NCBI GenBank assembly: GCA_045631485.1
Contig: JAZQUU010000011.1
Location: 1 to 31,815, forward strand
From: SIG452 sp045631485
GTDB lineage: Bacteria; Bacillota; Clostridia; UMGS1840
Direction: 5' to 3'
Length of the DNA stretch: 31,815 nucleotides
The position numbers were made by a program, and so were the translations under genes. The notes beneath the pieces were generated by a model. That model had not been told where the DNA came from, did no database searches, and saw only the letters and a list, made by a program, of their open reading frames with translations. Every line of letters starts with the position of its first letter. The stretch's first letter is position 1. Below are positions 1-6,927 of the stretch, piece after piece.

Positions 1-233
1 GCCTGGCCGGAAACACCGCCGCCGAATACGTTAACCAAAACGTCGAACTGACCTGCGGTTGCAGTTAAGTTCAAGGGCTGTCTAACGATTAATTTTAAGG
101 TTTCCAGACCAAAATAGTCGTCAATATCTCTGTTATTGATAGTGATGTTACCTTTACCGGGAACCAGACGAACTCTTGCAACAGAGCTTTTTCTTCTGCC
201 GGTGCCAAGATATACTTCTAATTTTTTAGCCAT
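1..233 (-). CDS. rpsI: 30S ribosomal protein S9, partial (3' end beyond window)
   Basis: Reading leftwards from an ATG at 233-231, the frame stays open to the window edge (77 codons) and begins MAKKLEVYLGTGRRKSSVAR, the typical S9 N-terminus, followed by GKGNITINNRDIDDYF and an FGGGVSGQA segment. S9 is a small-subunit protein whose C-terminal tail, outside this window, reaches the P-site tRNA. A GGGAGGAT ribosome binding site lies in the 17-base gap after rplM. The rplM-rpsI order is the conserved bacterial operon, so it is probably transcribed from the rplM promoter. The identification is secure; only the C-terminal part is missing. Confidence 0.96.
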   Translation of the reverse strand, partial: MAKKLEVYLGTGRRKSSVARVRLVPGKGNITINNRDIDDYFGLETLKLIVRQPLNLTATAGQFDVLVNVFGGGVSGQ

Positions 234-250
234 ATCTTATATCCTCCCTA

Positions 251-682
251 TTAACCGTTGTATACTTCGGGTTTCTGAGCAGCGTTTTCGTGTTCAGCAC
301 CTTTGTAGATTCTAACTTTAGTAGCCATTTTTCTGCCCAGAGAGTTGTGGGGCAGCATGCCTTTGATTGCCAGCATCATAGCTTTTTCCGGATTTTCAGC
401 CATCAGCTTTTCGTAGGGAACTGCTTTTAAGCCGCCGATGTAACCGGTGTGTCTGTAATAGATTTTGTTTTTCAGTTTGTTACCGGTTAACACTGCTTTT
501 TCAGCGTTGATAACGATAACGTGATCTCCCAGGTCAACGTTGGGAGTGTACTCAGGACGATGTTTACCTCTTAAAATGGAAGCAACTTTTGCAGCGGTTC
601 TACCTAAGGGCATATCTGCAGCGTCAACAATGTACCATTTCGCTTCGGTCTGTCCTGCTTTTGCAAGATAAGTATCTTTCAT
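251..682 (-). CDS. rplM: 50S ribosomal protein L13
   Basis: The 143-residue product is the normal length for bacterial L13, an early-assembling 23S rRNA-binding protein of the large subunit. It contains the family's WYIVDAADMPLGRTAAKVA N-terminus, the GDHVIVINAEKAVLTGNK core and the GMLPHNSLGRKM signature. The start at 682 follows a strong CGGAGG site. rpsI follows after 17 bases on the same strand. Transcription very likely starts at the consensus promoter at 753-781, giving a leader of roughly 60 bases that opens with a hairpin, a possible autoregulatory site. Confidence 0.98.
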   Translation of the reverse strand: MKDTYLAKAGQTEAKWYIVDAADMPLGRTAAKVASILRGKHRPEYTPNVDLGDHVIVINAEKAVLTGNKLKNKIYYRHTGYIGGLKAVPYEKLMAENPEKAMMLAIKGMLPHNSLGRKMATKVRIYKGAEHENAAQKPEVYNG

Positions 683-729
683 AAGAAACCTCCGAGTTAT
701 TTATTCTTTATTTTAATCGATTTTTTGTG

Positions 730-748
730 TCCGTTTTTCACGAACGGA
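730..748 (-). promoter_or_regulatory. hairpin at the 5' end of the rplM transcript (possible L13 leader)
   Basis: On the minus strand TCCGTT (748-743) pairs with AACGGA (735-730) across a 7-base loop. The promoter at 753-781 predicts a start near 746, so the hairpin sits at the very 5' end of the mRNA, about 50 bases before the rplM ribosome binding site. Firmicute rplM genes are known to carry a short L13 leader. I see the hairpin directly, but I cannot confirm it matches that family. A simple 5'-stabilising stem is the alternative. Confidence 0.35.
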
Positions 749-752
749 TATC

Positions 753-781
753 ATTATACAAAAAGATTTTCCATTTGTCAA
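753..781 (-). promoter_or_regulatory. consensus sigma-A promoter of rplM-rpsI
   Basis: On the minus strand the -35 is TTGACA (781-776) and the -10 is TATAAT (758-753), separated by exactly 17 bases. Both hexamers match the housekeeping consensus at every position. The region just upstream is A/T-tract rich (see 786-859), resembling an UP element. This fits a strongly transcribed ribosomal protein operon. Confidence 0.9.
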
Positions 782-785
782 CAAC

Positions 786-859
786 TTTTTTGAAATTTTT
801 CAATCTAAAAATAGTTTTCTCTCATTTTCTTTCGTTTTCTCTTGTTTTCTTCGTTTTTT
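786..859. promoter_or_regulatory. phased T-tracts (predicted curved DNA / UP-like region) upstream of rplM promoter
   Basis: Runs of four to six T start at 786, 796, 815, 825, 835, 845 and 854, with an A5 run at 807-811 filling the missing turn. The spacing is close to 10 bases throughout, one helical turn. Such phasing is known to bend DNA. The block spans roughly -40 to -113 relative to the rplM start, immediately upstream of the -35, where UP elements bind the RNA polymerase alpha subunit. The periodicity is seen directly; the function is inferred. Confidence 0.6.
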
Positions 860-871
860 GAATATGTGATT

Positions 872-1762
872 TTACAAAGAGGACTGCAACTTTGTTAAAA
901 AATCCACAGAGTAGTCGGGAATGGCTTCCTCATAAGACACCACATACCCTGCCAAGAGGGATGCCTTTTCCAGACAAACCTTAAGAGAATCTCCCCGTTG
1001 GTAATGATACAAAAAGCAGGCACAAAAGCTGTCCCCAGCACCCACGGCGGAAACAAAGTCGGTTGTTTGGGCAGGCACCGTGAAAAATCCCTGCTCTTTG
1101 TCCCATACGCAGGCACCGTCACTATCCAAAGTCAAAATGGCGGTTTGGATATTGTATTTTTCACAGATTTCTTGCAAGGAAACGGCAATATCCGCCTCTG
1201 TGAGAGAGGAGAATTCCTTTATCAAAGAAACTAAAAAATATTCGTCACGATTCATTTTGACGATATCGCAGGCAGAAAGTCCCCACGCCAGAAGCTCTTC
1301 GGTATAATAATGCTGACGGAGATTCACATCAAAAAAACGGGTCTTAAAATTGCCTTTTGCAAGAAGTTCTTCGCAGGTTTTTTTGGAAATTTTGTTTCTT
1401 AAAGCAAGGGTACCGAAATAGAAAATATCATATTCTTTTGAAAGCACCGCAGCATCAAGCGAAACACTATCATAACTGAAAATTCCGCTTAAATCGTAGC
1501 ATGGTTCTCCGTTTTGATAAGTCACCCTGCAAACTCCCGTGGGCAGGGTGGGATGCTGTTTTAAGAATCGGGTATCAACCCTGTATTGTTTGGCAAAGGA
1601 AAGTGCTTCTTTGCCAAGGTCGTCGTCCCCGACGGCACCGTACAGGGCACAATTTGCTCCCAATTTGGCAAGATGGGCGCAAAAATTAAAGGGTGCACCG
1701 CCAATTTTCTTCGCGGTGGGATAGCAATCAAATAAAATTTCACCAAATGCAAGTACGTTCAT
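872..1762 (-). CDS. PfkB-family carbohydrate kinase (fructokinase/ribokinase-like)
   Basis: This 296-residue cytoplasmic sugar kinase would transfer the ATP gamma-phosphate to a sugar hydroxyl. It begins MNVLAFGEILFDCYP, has the GGAPFNFCAHLAKLG substrate-side motif near the N-terminus, a FFDVNLRQHYY segment typical of fructokinase-like members, and the C-terminal VGAGDSF signature whose Asp is the family's catalytic base. I chose the ATG at 1762 because AGAAAGGA precedes it and the family core starts there. The frame is open up to 1849, but that start lacks a ribosome binding site and adds 29 unmatched residues. The exact sugar cannot be told. It is a single gene, divergent from the GH26-like hydrolase, so a sugar-use link is possible but unproven. 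Confidence 0.88.
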   Translation of the reverse strand: MNVLAFGEILFDCYPTAKKIGGAPFNFCAHLAKLGANCALYGAVGDDDLGKEALSFAKQYRVDTRFLKQHPTLPTGVCRVTYQNGEPCYDLSGIFSYDSVSLDAAVLSKEYDIFYFGTLALRNKISKKTCEELLAKGNFKTRFFDVNLRQHYYTEELLAWGLSACDIVKMNRDEYFLVSLIKEFSSLTEADIAVSLQEICEKYNIQTAILTLDSDGACVWDKEQGFFTVPAQTTDFVSAVGAGDSFCACFLYHYQRGDSLKVCLEKASLLAGYVVSYEEAIPDYSVDFLTKLQSSL

Positions 1763-1856
1763 GCTCACGGGTTCCTTTCTGATGGTTGGAATATCTGTAT
1801 CATACCACAAATCAAAGGCAGAATCAATCCGATTGGGTAAAAATTTCATAAAATCA

Positions 1857-1885
1857 TTTACAAATGCAAGATAATCTGCTATACT
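1857..1885 (+). promoter_or_regulatory. promoter of the GH26-like gene
   Basis: TTTACA (1857-1862), a 17-base spacer and TATACT (1880-1885) lie about 70 bases before the start codon at 1953. A near-palindrome centred on GTTATAAC at 1892-1905 lies just downstream of the predicted start and could be an operator. A second candidate, TTGACA (1908-1913) with TAAAAT (1932-1937), sits so close to the gene that its transcript would start inside the ribosome binding site. Confidence 0.55.
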
Positions 1886-1952
1886 GTTGTATTGTTATAA
1901 CGATTATTTGACATATTTGACATCATTGTCTTAAAATATCCGGAGGATCCCT

Positions 1953-3680
1953 ATGAAACGAAATATCATTACGGCAATCTTAATGGTGCTGATCAGCGTT
2001 GGCACAATGCTGTTGCCGCTTCCGTCCTCGGAAAATCCCGTCACGGCGGAGCCCGTTGTGGAAATTCTGCCTCAGGAAACGGTGGATAAGCACGAATATA
2101 CCCAAGGTCTCACCGATGTGGTTTCCATTTCGGCATACCAGAAAAATGTGTTGCTTGCCAATCCTGAAACTGCCGATTTCCGCTACGATGTGAAAAAAGT
2201 ATATCAAACCAAAGAGAATGCCAGAATGGTGGATTTCCCCGACGGATTTTATGTGGATTTGCCCGGCAATCCCACCTTTGATTTTTCCCGTGGAGAAGCC
2301 GGCATCAAAGTGTATGGTGACGGTTGGGAAGCACTGTTTACAAAGGAAGGCTCCCCTTACGAGGATACCCTGAAATATATTGACGAATACATCAATAAAT
2401 ATGTGGCAAATCCTGCCTATCAGAAAGCCAATAACATCACGCTCCACGAAGATGGCATCCGCAATCTCGGAAATTTTTCCTTGCGGATTCTTTCCATGAC
2501 AAGAACGCCCGACAAGGGAAGCGACGTGGTGTTAAATTCCTACACCATGGCATATCTTCTGGACCAAAACGGCGGTCAGATTTATTACAGAATGCTCTTA
2601 AAGGCAAAGACCTATGAGCCCGAAACCGTGAACCGAATTCTTTCCTCCTTTACTCTCTTTGATGAAAGGGGACAAAGCACCATTACCACTCCCACCAAGG
2701 CAGAGCTTCCCAAATGGAATCGGGAAACAAAAGCTTTTTATGAGTCCCTGATAAGCCGTGAAGATGTGCTTTGGGGCGTGTATAACTATAAGCTGATCAC
2801 CGTGGACGGAATGGCGCCTACCATGGAAGAACTGGAAGAAAAACTGGACTACAATTTCGGTCTTTGTATGGGTTACACCTACTTAATGGAAGAACCGCCG
2901 ATAAAGGGGTTGCAGGAAGCCTATGACGACGGAAAAATCACCGAAATGACCTTGCAGGTCTGCACTGTGGACCACGCAGGAATGGATTCCACCAAGAATC
3001 CCAATTTTGAGGTAATAGACGGTCTGTGGGATGACCAGATCAGAAAGTACGCCAAGGCATTCAAAAAATTCTCTCATCCCATTTTGTTCCGTGTGAACAA
3101 CGAAATGAACACCGACTGGTGCACATACAGCGGTGTGGTAACCTTGCAGGACCCCGATATTTACAAGCAGGTATTTAACCGCATTTACAACATTTTCCAA
3201 CAAGAAGGCGTGGATAATGTTATCTGGATTTTCAATCCCCAGTTCGGCAACTACCCCCCCGCAAGTTTTAATCACTATATGAACTACTATCCCGGAAATG
3301 ATAAAATTCAGCTTCTGGGCGTTACCAAATACAATACCGGCACCTACTACCAAGATGTGTTCGGCGAAACCTGGGACGATTTTATTCCCTCCTTTGATGC
3401 TCTGAACACCCTGTATTCCCAAACATTCCCCCAAGTTCCCTGGATTGTGACCGAGTTTGCATCATCCTCCTATGGCGGAGACAAGGCAGCCTGGATGGAA
3501 GAAATGTTTACCCATATCGGGGATTACAAGAATATCAAAGCGGCAGTCTGGTTTAACTGGGGTGACCGTGACTATCGGGAAGGTATGGAGCATATCATCG
3601 CCCGCCCCTACTACCTTGACGAAACCCCCGAAACCTTAGACGTGTTCCGACGGGGTGTGAAAGGCGAATTTTCAAAATAA
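1953..3680 (+). CDS. secreted GH26-like glycoside hydrolase (beta-mannanase/endoglucanase type)
   Basis: The 575-residue product starts with an uncleaved-looking signal sequence (basic MKRN, then a hydrophobic run to about residue 23) without a lipobox cysteine, so export is likely. Residues of about 40-230 form a region I do not recognise, ending ILSSFTLFD. From about 250 the sequence follows the GH26 (beta/alpha)8 pattern: HPILFRVNNEMN, with E384 as the likely acid/base, VIWIFNPQFG, and PWIVTEFAS, with E501 as the likely nucleophile. GH26 enzymes cleave beta-mannans or mixed-linked beta-glucans; the substrate here cannot be decided. The start at 1953 follows CGGAGG. A monocistronic layout is suggested by its own promoter and a weak terminator downstream. 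Confidence 0.75.
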   Translation: MKRNIITAILMVLISVGTMLLPLPSSENPVTAEPVVEILPQETVDKHEYTQGLTDVVSISAYQKNVLLANPETADFRYDVKKVYQTKENARMVDFPDGFYVDLPGNPTFDFSRGEAGIKVYGDGWEALFTKEGSPYEDTLKYIDEYINKYVANPAYQKANNITLHEDGIRNLGNFSLRILSMTRTPDKGSDVVLNSYTMAYLLDQNGGQIYYRMLLKAKTYEPETVNRILSSFTLFDERGQSTITTPTKAELPKWNRETKAFYESLISREDVLWGVYNYKLITVDGMAPTMEELEEKLDYNFGLCMGYTYLMEEPPIKGLQEAYDDGKITEMTLQVCTVDHAGMDSTKNPNFEVIDGLWDDQIRKYAKAFKKFSHPILFRVNNEMNTDWCTYSGVVTLQDPDIYKQVFNRIYNIFQQEGVDNVIWIFNPQFGNYPPASFNHYMNYYPGNDKIQLLGVTKYNTGTYYQDVFGETWDDFIPSFDALNTLYSQTFPQVPWIVTEFASSSYGGDKAAWMEEMFTHIGDYKNIKAAVWFNWGDRDYREGMEHIIARPYYLDETPETLDVFRRGVKGEFSK

Positions 3681-3711
3681 TGAAAGTCGCAAATCAAAAA
3701 CTTTCATTTTT
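3681..3711 (+). terminator. probable terminator after the GH26-like gene
   Basis: TGAAAGT (3681-3687) pairs with ACTTTCA (3700-3706) across a 12-base loop and is followed by five T. The stem is short and AT-rich, so termination may be partial. Confidence 0.5.
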
Positions 3712-3734
3712 CCCTAAAAAATTCGGAAAATATC

Positions 3735-3763
3735 TTGATTTTTTTCATATAATATAGTATTAT
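3735..3763 (+). promoter_or_regulatory. promoter of the aminotransferase gene
   Basis: TTGATT (3735-3740) and TATTAT (3758-3763) are separated by 17 bases. The predicted start near 3770 leaves a leader of about 113 bases before the ATG at 3883. Confidence 0.5.
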
Positions 3764-3769
3764 AAGAAA

Positions 3770-3882
3770 TGGTATGAAATTTTTGCAAGGGCAACTTTCA
3801 GAATTTCATCGCAACAAGGACAAACGCCGCAATAAGCCGTGGGTGCTTGTTCGGTTATATATTACGGATTGGAGAGAACAAA
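3770..3882 (+). promoter_or_regulatory. structured 5' leader of the aminotransferase
   Basis: Two hairpins can be drawn. TGAAATT (3775-3781) pairs with AATTTCA (3802-3808), enclosing a small TTGC/GCAA stem. AACAAG (3813-3818) pairs with CTTGTT (3846-3851), enclosing a possible inner stem. The ribosome binding site GGAGAG (3871-3876) follows. I do not recognise a known riboswitch, and no terminator-like U-run is present, so any control would act on translation. Confidence 0.25.
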
Positions 3883-5082
3883 ATGGCAATGAAAATCAGC
3901 AAAAAAGGCGGTGCGGTTTCCGCATCTCCCACCTTAGCAATCGATTCCAAATTCAAACAGATGAAAGCAGACGGTCTGGATGCCGTTGGTTTCGGAACCG
4001 GAGAACCCGATTTCGACACTCCCGACCATATCAAGCAGGCTGCAATTGAAGCGTTATCCAAAGGGATGACCAAATATACTCCCGCTTCCGGCACTCCTGC
4101 CTTAAAGCAAGCAATCGTGCGCAAATTAAAACGGGAAAACAACCTGGATTACGAAGTGAAAAACATCGTAATCTCCAACGGTGCAAAACATTCTTTAACC
4201 AATATCTTCATGGCAATCTGTGACCCGGGTGACGAAGTCATCGTGCCTGCACCCTACTGGGTAAGCTATCCCGAAATGGTGAAATTGGCAGACGGTGTTC
4301 CCGTGATTTTGGAAACCACCGAAGAACACGATTTCAAATTCACCGTGGAAGAACTGGAGCAGGTTGTGACCGATAAAACCGTTGCGGTAATTTTATGCAG
4401 TCCCTCCAACCCCACAGGTTCCGTGTATTCCAAAGAAGAACTGCAGAAAATTGCAGACTTCTGTGTGGCAAGAAATCTGATTGTGGTGTCCGACGAAGTG
4501 TATGAACACTTGATTTACGAAGGTGACACCGTTTCTATCGCAACCTTAGGCGAAGAAATCAAAAAACTGACTGTTACCGTAAATGCAGTTTCCAAAACCT
4601 ATGCTATGACCGGTTGGCGTATCGGCTACACCGCTTGTGAAGAAGGCTTGGCAAAGGTAATGGCAAACATTCAGTCCCACGCCACCTCCAACCCCAACTC
4701 CATCGCTCAGGCAGCAGCTTGTGCAGCGTTGGACGGCTCTTTGGATTGCGTTTACAATATGAAAAAACATTTTGAACAGCGCAAAAACTATATGTATGAA
4801 AAAATCAACGCTATTCCCGGTTTATCCTGCAGAATGCCCAAAGGTGCGTTCTACATTATGATGAACATTTCCAAAGTGAAGGGCAAAAAATACGAAGGCG
4901 TTACTATCAACACTTCCGATGATTTCTGTTCCTTACTCCTGGAGAAAGAACTGGTGGCATTGGTGCCCGGCTCCGGCTTCGGTGCAGATGACTTTATCCG
5001 TTGGTCTTATGCAACCGGTATGGACAGCATTGAAAAAGGTATGGAACGCTTAGCTCGTTTCGTTTCCAAATTAACTGACTAA
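3883..5082 (+). CDS. class I pyridoxal-phosphate aminotransferase (aspartate aminotransferase-like)
   Basis: The 399-residue cytoplasmic enzyme belongs to fold-type I aminotransferases, which move an amino group between an amino acid and a 2-oxoacid. Visible family motifs are GTGEPDFDTP near the N-terminus, YTPASGTPALKQAI, VIVPAPYWVSYPEM, the CSPSNPTGSVY substrate/cofactor loop, VVSDEVYEHL, and VNAVSKTYAMTGWRIGY, in which K238 should form the Schiff base with pyridoxal phosphate. The C-terminal FIRWSYAT carries the arginine that binds the substrate carboxylate. This matches the aspartate aminotransferase Ib group. I chose the ATG at 3883, preceded by GGAGAG, over the TTG at 3847. A structured leader precedes it and a strong hairpin follows. 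Confidence 0.92.
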   Translation: MAMKISKKGGAVSASPTLAIDSKFKQMKADGLDAVGFGTGEPDFDTPDHIKQAAIEALSKGMTKYTPASGTPALKQAIVRKLKRENNLDYEVKNIVISNGAKHSLTNIFMAICDPGDEVIVPAPYWVSYPEMVKLADGVPVILETTEEHDFKFTVEELEQVVTDKTVAVILCSPSNPTGSVYSKEELQKIADFCVARNLIVVSDEVYEHLIYEGDTVSIATLGEEIKKLTVTVNAVSKTYAMTGWRIGYTACEEGLAKVMANIQSHATSNPNSIAQAAACAALDGSLDCVYNMKKHFEQRKNYMYEKINAIPGLSCRMPKGAFYIMMNISKVKGKKYEGVTINTSDDFCSLLLEKELVALVPGSGFGADDFIRWSYATGMDSIEKGMERLARFVSKLTD

Positions 5083-5089
5083 ACAGTGT

Positions 5090-5131
5090 GGGACAACACC
5101 CCCAAAGATATTGAGGGTGTTGTCCCTTTGT
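5090..5131 (+). terminator. terminator after the aminotransferase
   Basis: GGGACAACACCC (5090-5101) pairs perfectly with GGGTGTTGTCCC (5115-5126) across a 13-base loop. The U-tail is poor (TTTGTT), so readthrough into the next gene is possible. Confidence 0.7.
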
Positions 5132-5139
5132 TATAAAAT
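5111..5139 (+). promoter_or_regulatory. possible promoter of the ppk2-type operon, overlapping the terminator
   Basis: TTGAGG (5111-5116), a 17-base spacer and TAAAAT (5134-5139) lie partly inside the preceding hairpin: the -35 spans the loop and 3' arm. It is the only reasonable promoter between the two genes. Confidence 0.4.
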
Positions 5140-5172
5140 CGGACAAACCACTTTGACAACCAAGGAAGGCTG

Positions 5173-6672
5173 GTGCCAATTATGCTGAAAAAATGCGAAA
5201 CTCTTACCTTAACGACCGATTCTCCCAAAGAATTAAAAAAGAAGCTGGAAGCTTATCAGGAGCGTCTTGCCGCCCTGCAACGGGAAGCAAGAGCGTTGGA
5301 AATCCCCGTAATTATCGTAATGGAGGGATGGGGTGCATCCGGGAAAGGGCAGCTCATCAACCATTTCATTCTCCCCTTAGACCCCCGCGGCTTCACCGTT
5401 TACACCATTAAGGACGAAAACGAGGAAGAAAGCCGTTATCCGTTCTTATGGCGTTTTATCACTAAAACTCCCGCCAAGGGAAGAATCGCCATTTTTGACC
5501 GCAGCTGGTATCGCCGTGTGTTAAATGACCATATTGATAAAAAGGTAAAAACAGACCGTTTTTATGAAGATTTGGAAGAAATCAACGCCTTTGAAAAGCT
5601 TTTGACCGATGACGATAATCTTTTGATTAAATTCTTCGTGCATATTTCCAAAGACGAGCAGAAAAAGCGTCTTAAGGAACTGATGGATTCCAAAGAAACC
5701 GCCTGGCGTGTTTCCAAAGACGATTTAAAACACAACAAGCAATACGAAAAATACCGTGAGGTTTCCGAAAAAATCATTGAAAAAACAGACAAGGAAAATG
5801 CTCCCTGGCACTTAATCAATGCCAACGACATTACCTATGCAACCCTACGGATTTTCGAGATTTTAATTGCGCAATTGGAAAAGAAAATTGCATTAAAAAA
5901 AGAGGAAGCCAAATCTCCCCGTCCCATTTTGGACCGTCACGTTGGCACCAATTATTTGGATTCGGTGGATTTATCCTTAAAATTAGAGAAAAAGGATTAT
6001 CAGGAAAAGCTTTCCTACTATCAGAACAAGCTGGAGCATCTGCATAACCGCTTGTACTTAAAGAAGAAACCCGTCATCATTGTGTTTGAGGGTTGGGATG
6101 CAGGCGGCAAGGGCGGTGCCATCAAGCGTTTGACAACGGCTTTGGACCCCCGTGGCTATCAGGTGTTTTCCACCCCTGCTCCCACCAAAGAGGAGCTTTC
6201 TCACCACTATCTGTGGCGATTCTGGAAGAATTTCCCCAAAACGGGGCATATTGCCATTTTCGACCGCAGCTGGTACGGCAGAGTGATGGTGGAACCCGTG
6301 GAAGGCTTTTGCACCCAGAAAGAATACGACCGTGCTTTCTTTGAAATCAACGATATGGAAAAGCACCTGGTGGGCAGCGGCATCACCGTGATTAAATTTT
6401 TCCTGCACATCTCCAAAGATGAGCAGTTAAAACGATTCGAAGACCGCAGAGAAAATCCCCAGAAATCCTGGAAATTGACCGACGAAGACTTCCGTAACCG
6501 TGAAAAATGGGACGATTATCTTTGCACCATTGAAAAAATGATTGATAAAACCCATACCAAAATTGCACCCTGGCATCTGATTGCAGGAGACGACAAGCGG
6601 TATGCCAGAATCGAGGTTCTTCGGATTATTACCGAAACCTTGGAAGAAGTATTAAAAAAAGGAAACAAATAA
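5173..6672 (+). CDS. polyphosphate:AMP phosphotransferase, tandem PPK2 domains
   Basis: The 499-residue length and two consecutive PPK2 domains match class II PPK2 enzymes, which use polyphosphate to turn AMP into ADP. Domain 1 (about 20-235) has EGWGASGKG at 51-59, IAIFDRSWYRRV and KFFVHISKDEQ. Domain 2 (about 260-495) has EGWDAGGKGG from 306, IAIFDRSWYGRV and KFFLHISKDEQ. The Walker A aspartate, present as D309 in domain 2, is Gly55 in domain 1, so domain 2 should carry the activity. The GTG at 5173 has AAGGA six bases upstream; an ATG at 5182 is the alternative start. The S4 protein gene follows after 11 bases. Confidence 0.87.
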   Translation: MPIMLKKCETLTLTTDSPKELKKKLEAYQERLAALQREARALEIPVIIVMEGWGASGKGQLINHFILPLDPRGFTVYTIKDENEEESRYPFLWRFITKTPAKGRIAIFDRSWYRRVLNDHIDKKVKTDRFYEDLEEINAFEKLLTDDDNLLIKFFVHISKDEQKKRLKELMDSKETAWRVSKDDLKHNKQYEKYREVSEKIIEKTDKENAPWHLINANDITYATLRIFEILIAQLEKKIALKKEEAKSPRPILDRHVGTNYLDSVDLSLKLEKKDYQEKLSYYQNKLEHLHNRLYLKKKPVIIVFEGWDAGGKGGAIKRLTTALDPRGYQVFSTPAPTKEELSHHYLWRFWKNFPKTGHIAIFDRSWYGRVMVEPVEGFCTQKEYDRAFFEINDMEKHLVGSGITVIKFFLHISKDEQLKRFEDRRENPQKSWKLTDEDFRNREKWDDYLCTIEKMIDKTHTKIAPWHLIAGDDKRYARIEVLRIITETLEEVLKKGNK

Positions 6673-6683
6673 GGATAAAAAAG

Positions 6684-6908
6684 ATGGAAAAAGAACTGAT
6701 TACATTTACTCTGCGTGAGGGCGAAGATTTCATCACGCTGCAGAATCTTTTAAAAGTGGAAAACATTGTTGCCACCGGCGGCGAAGCAAAATATGTTATC
6801 ATGGACGGCTTGGTGCAGGTGAACGGGGAATGCGAATCCCGTCGCGGCAGAAAGCTCCGCCAAGGCGATGTAGTAACCTTTGAAGATTACGAAATCACCG
6901 TAAAATAA
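6684..6908 (+). CDS. small S4-domain RNA-binding protein (YaaA/RlbA type)
   Basis: The 74-residue protein is essentially one S4 RNA-binding domain. FITLQNLLKVENIVATGGEAK forms the helical half; MDGLVQVNGECESRRGRKL and QGDVVTF form the characteristic S4 loop and strand. Its length and sequence match the short YaaA-type S4 proteins of Firmicutes, often encoded near dnaN/recF and thought to act on rRNA or ribosome assembly. Here it sits instead between the PPK2-type gene (gap 11) and degV (gap 19), probably one transcript. The RNA target is unknown. Confidence 0.85.
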   Translation: MEKELITFTLREGEDFITLQNLLKVENIVATGGEAKYVIMDGLVQVNGECESRRGRKLRQGDVVTFEDYEITVK

Positions 6909-6927
6909 AGAAAGGATACCCCGTATC

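Noticed and set aside
1763..1849. 29-residue N-terminal extension of the PfkB kinase
   Set aside because: No ribosome binding site at 1849 and no family similarity; the ATG at 1762 has both.
1980..2447. 155-residue antisense open frame within the GH26-like gene
   Set aside because: It is a shadow of the real gene in the opposite strand, with low-complexity translation and no start signal.
2883..3434. 183-residue open frame antisense to the GH26-like gene
   Set aside because: It overlaps a clearly coding gene on the other strand, has no ribosome binding site and shows no recognisable family.
3774..4049. 91-residue open frame overlapping the aminotransferase leader
   Set aside because: It is Arg/Lys-rich, runs out of frame into the aminotransferase and has no ribosome binding site; the leader structure explains the region better.
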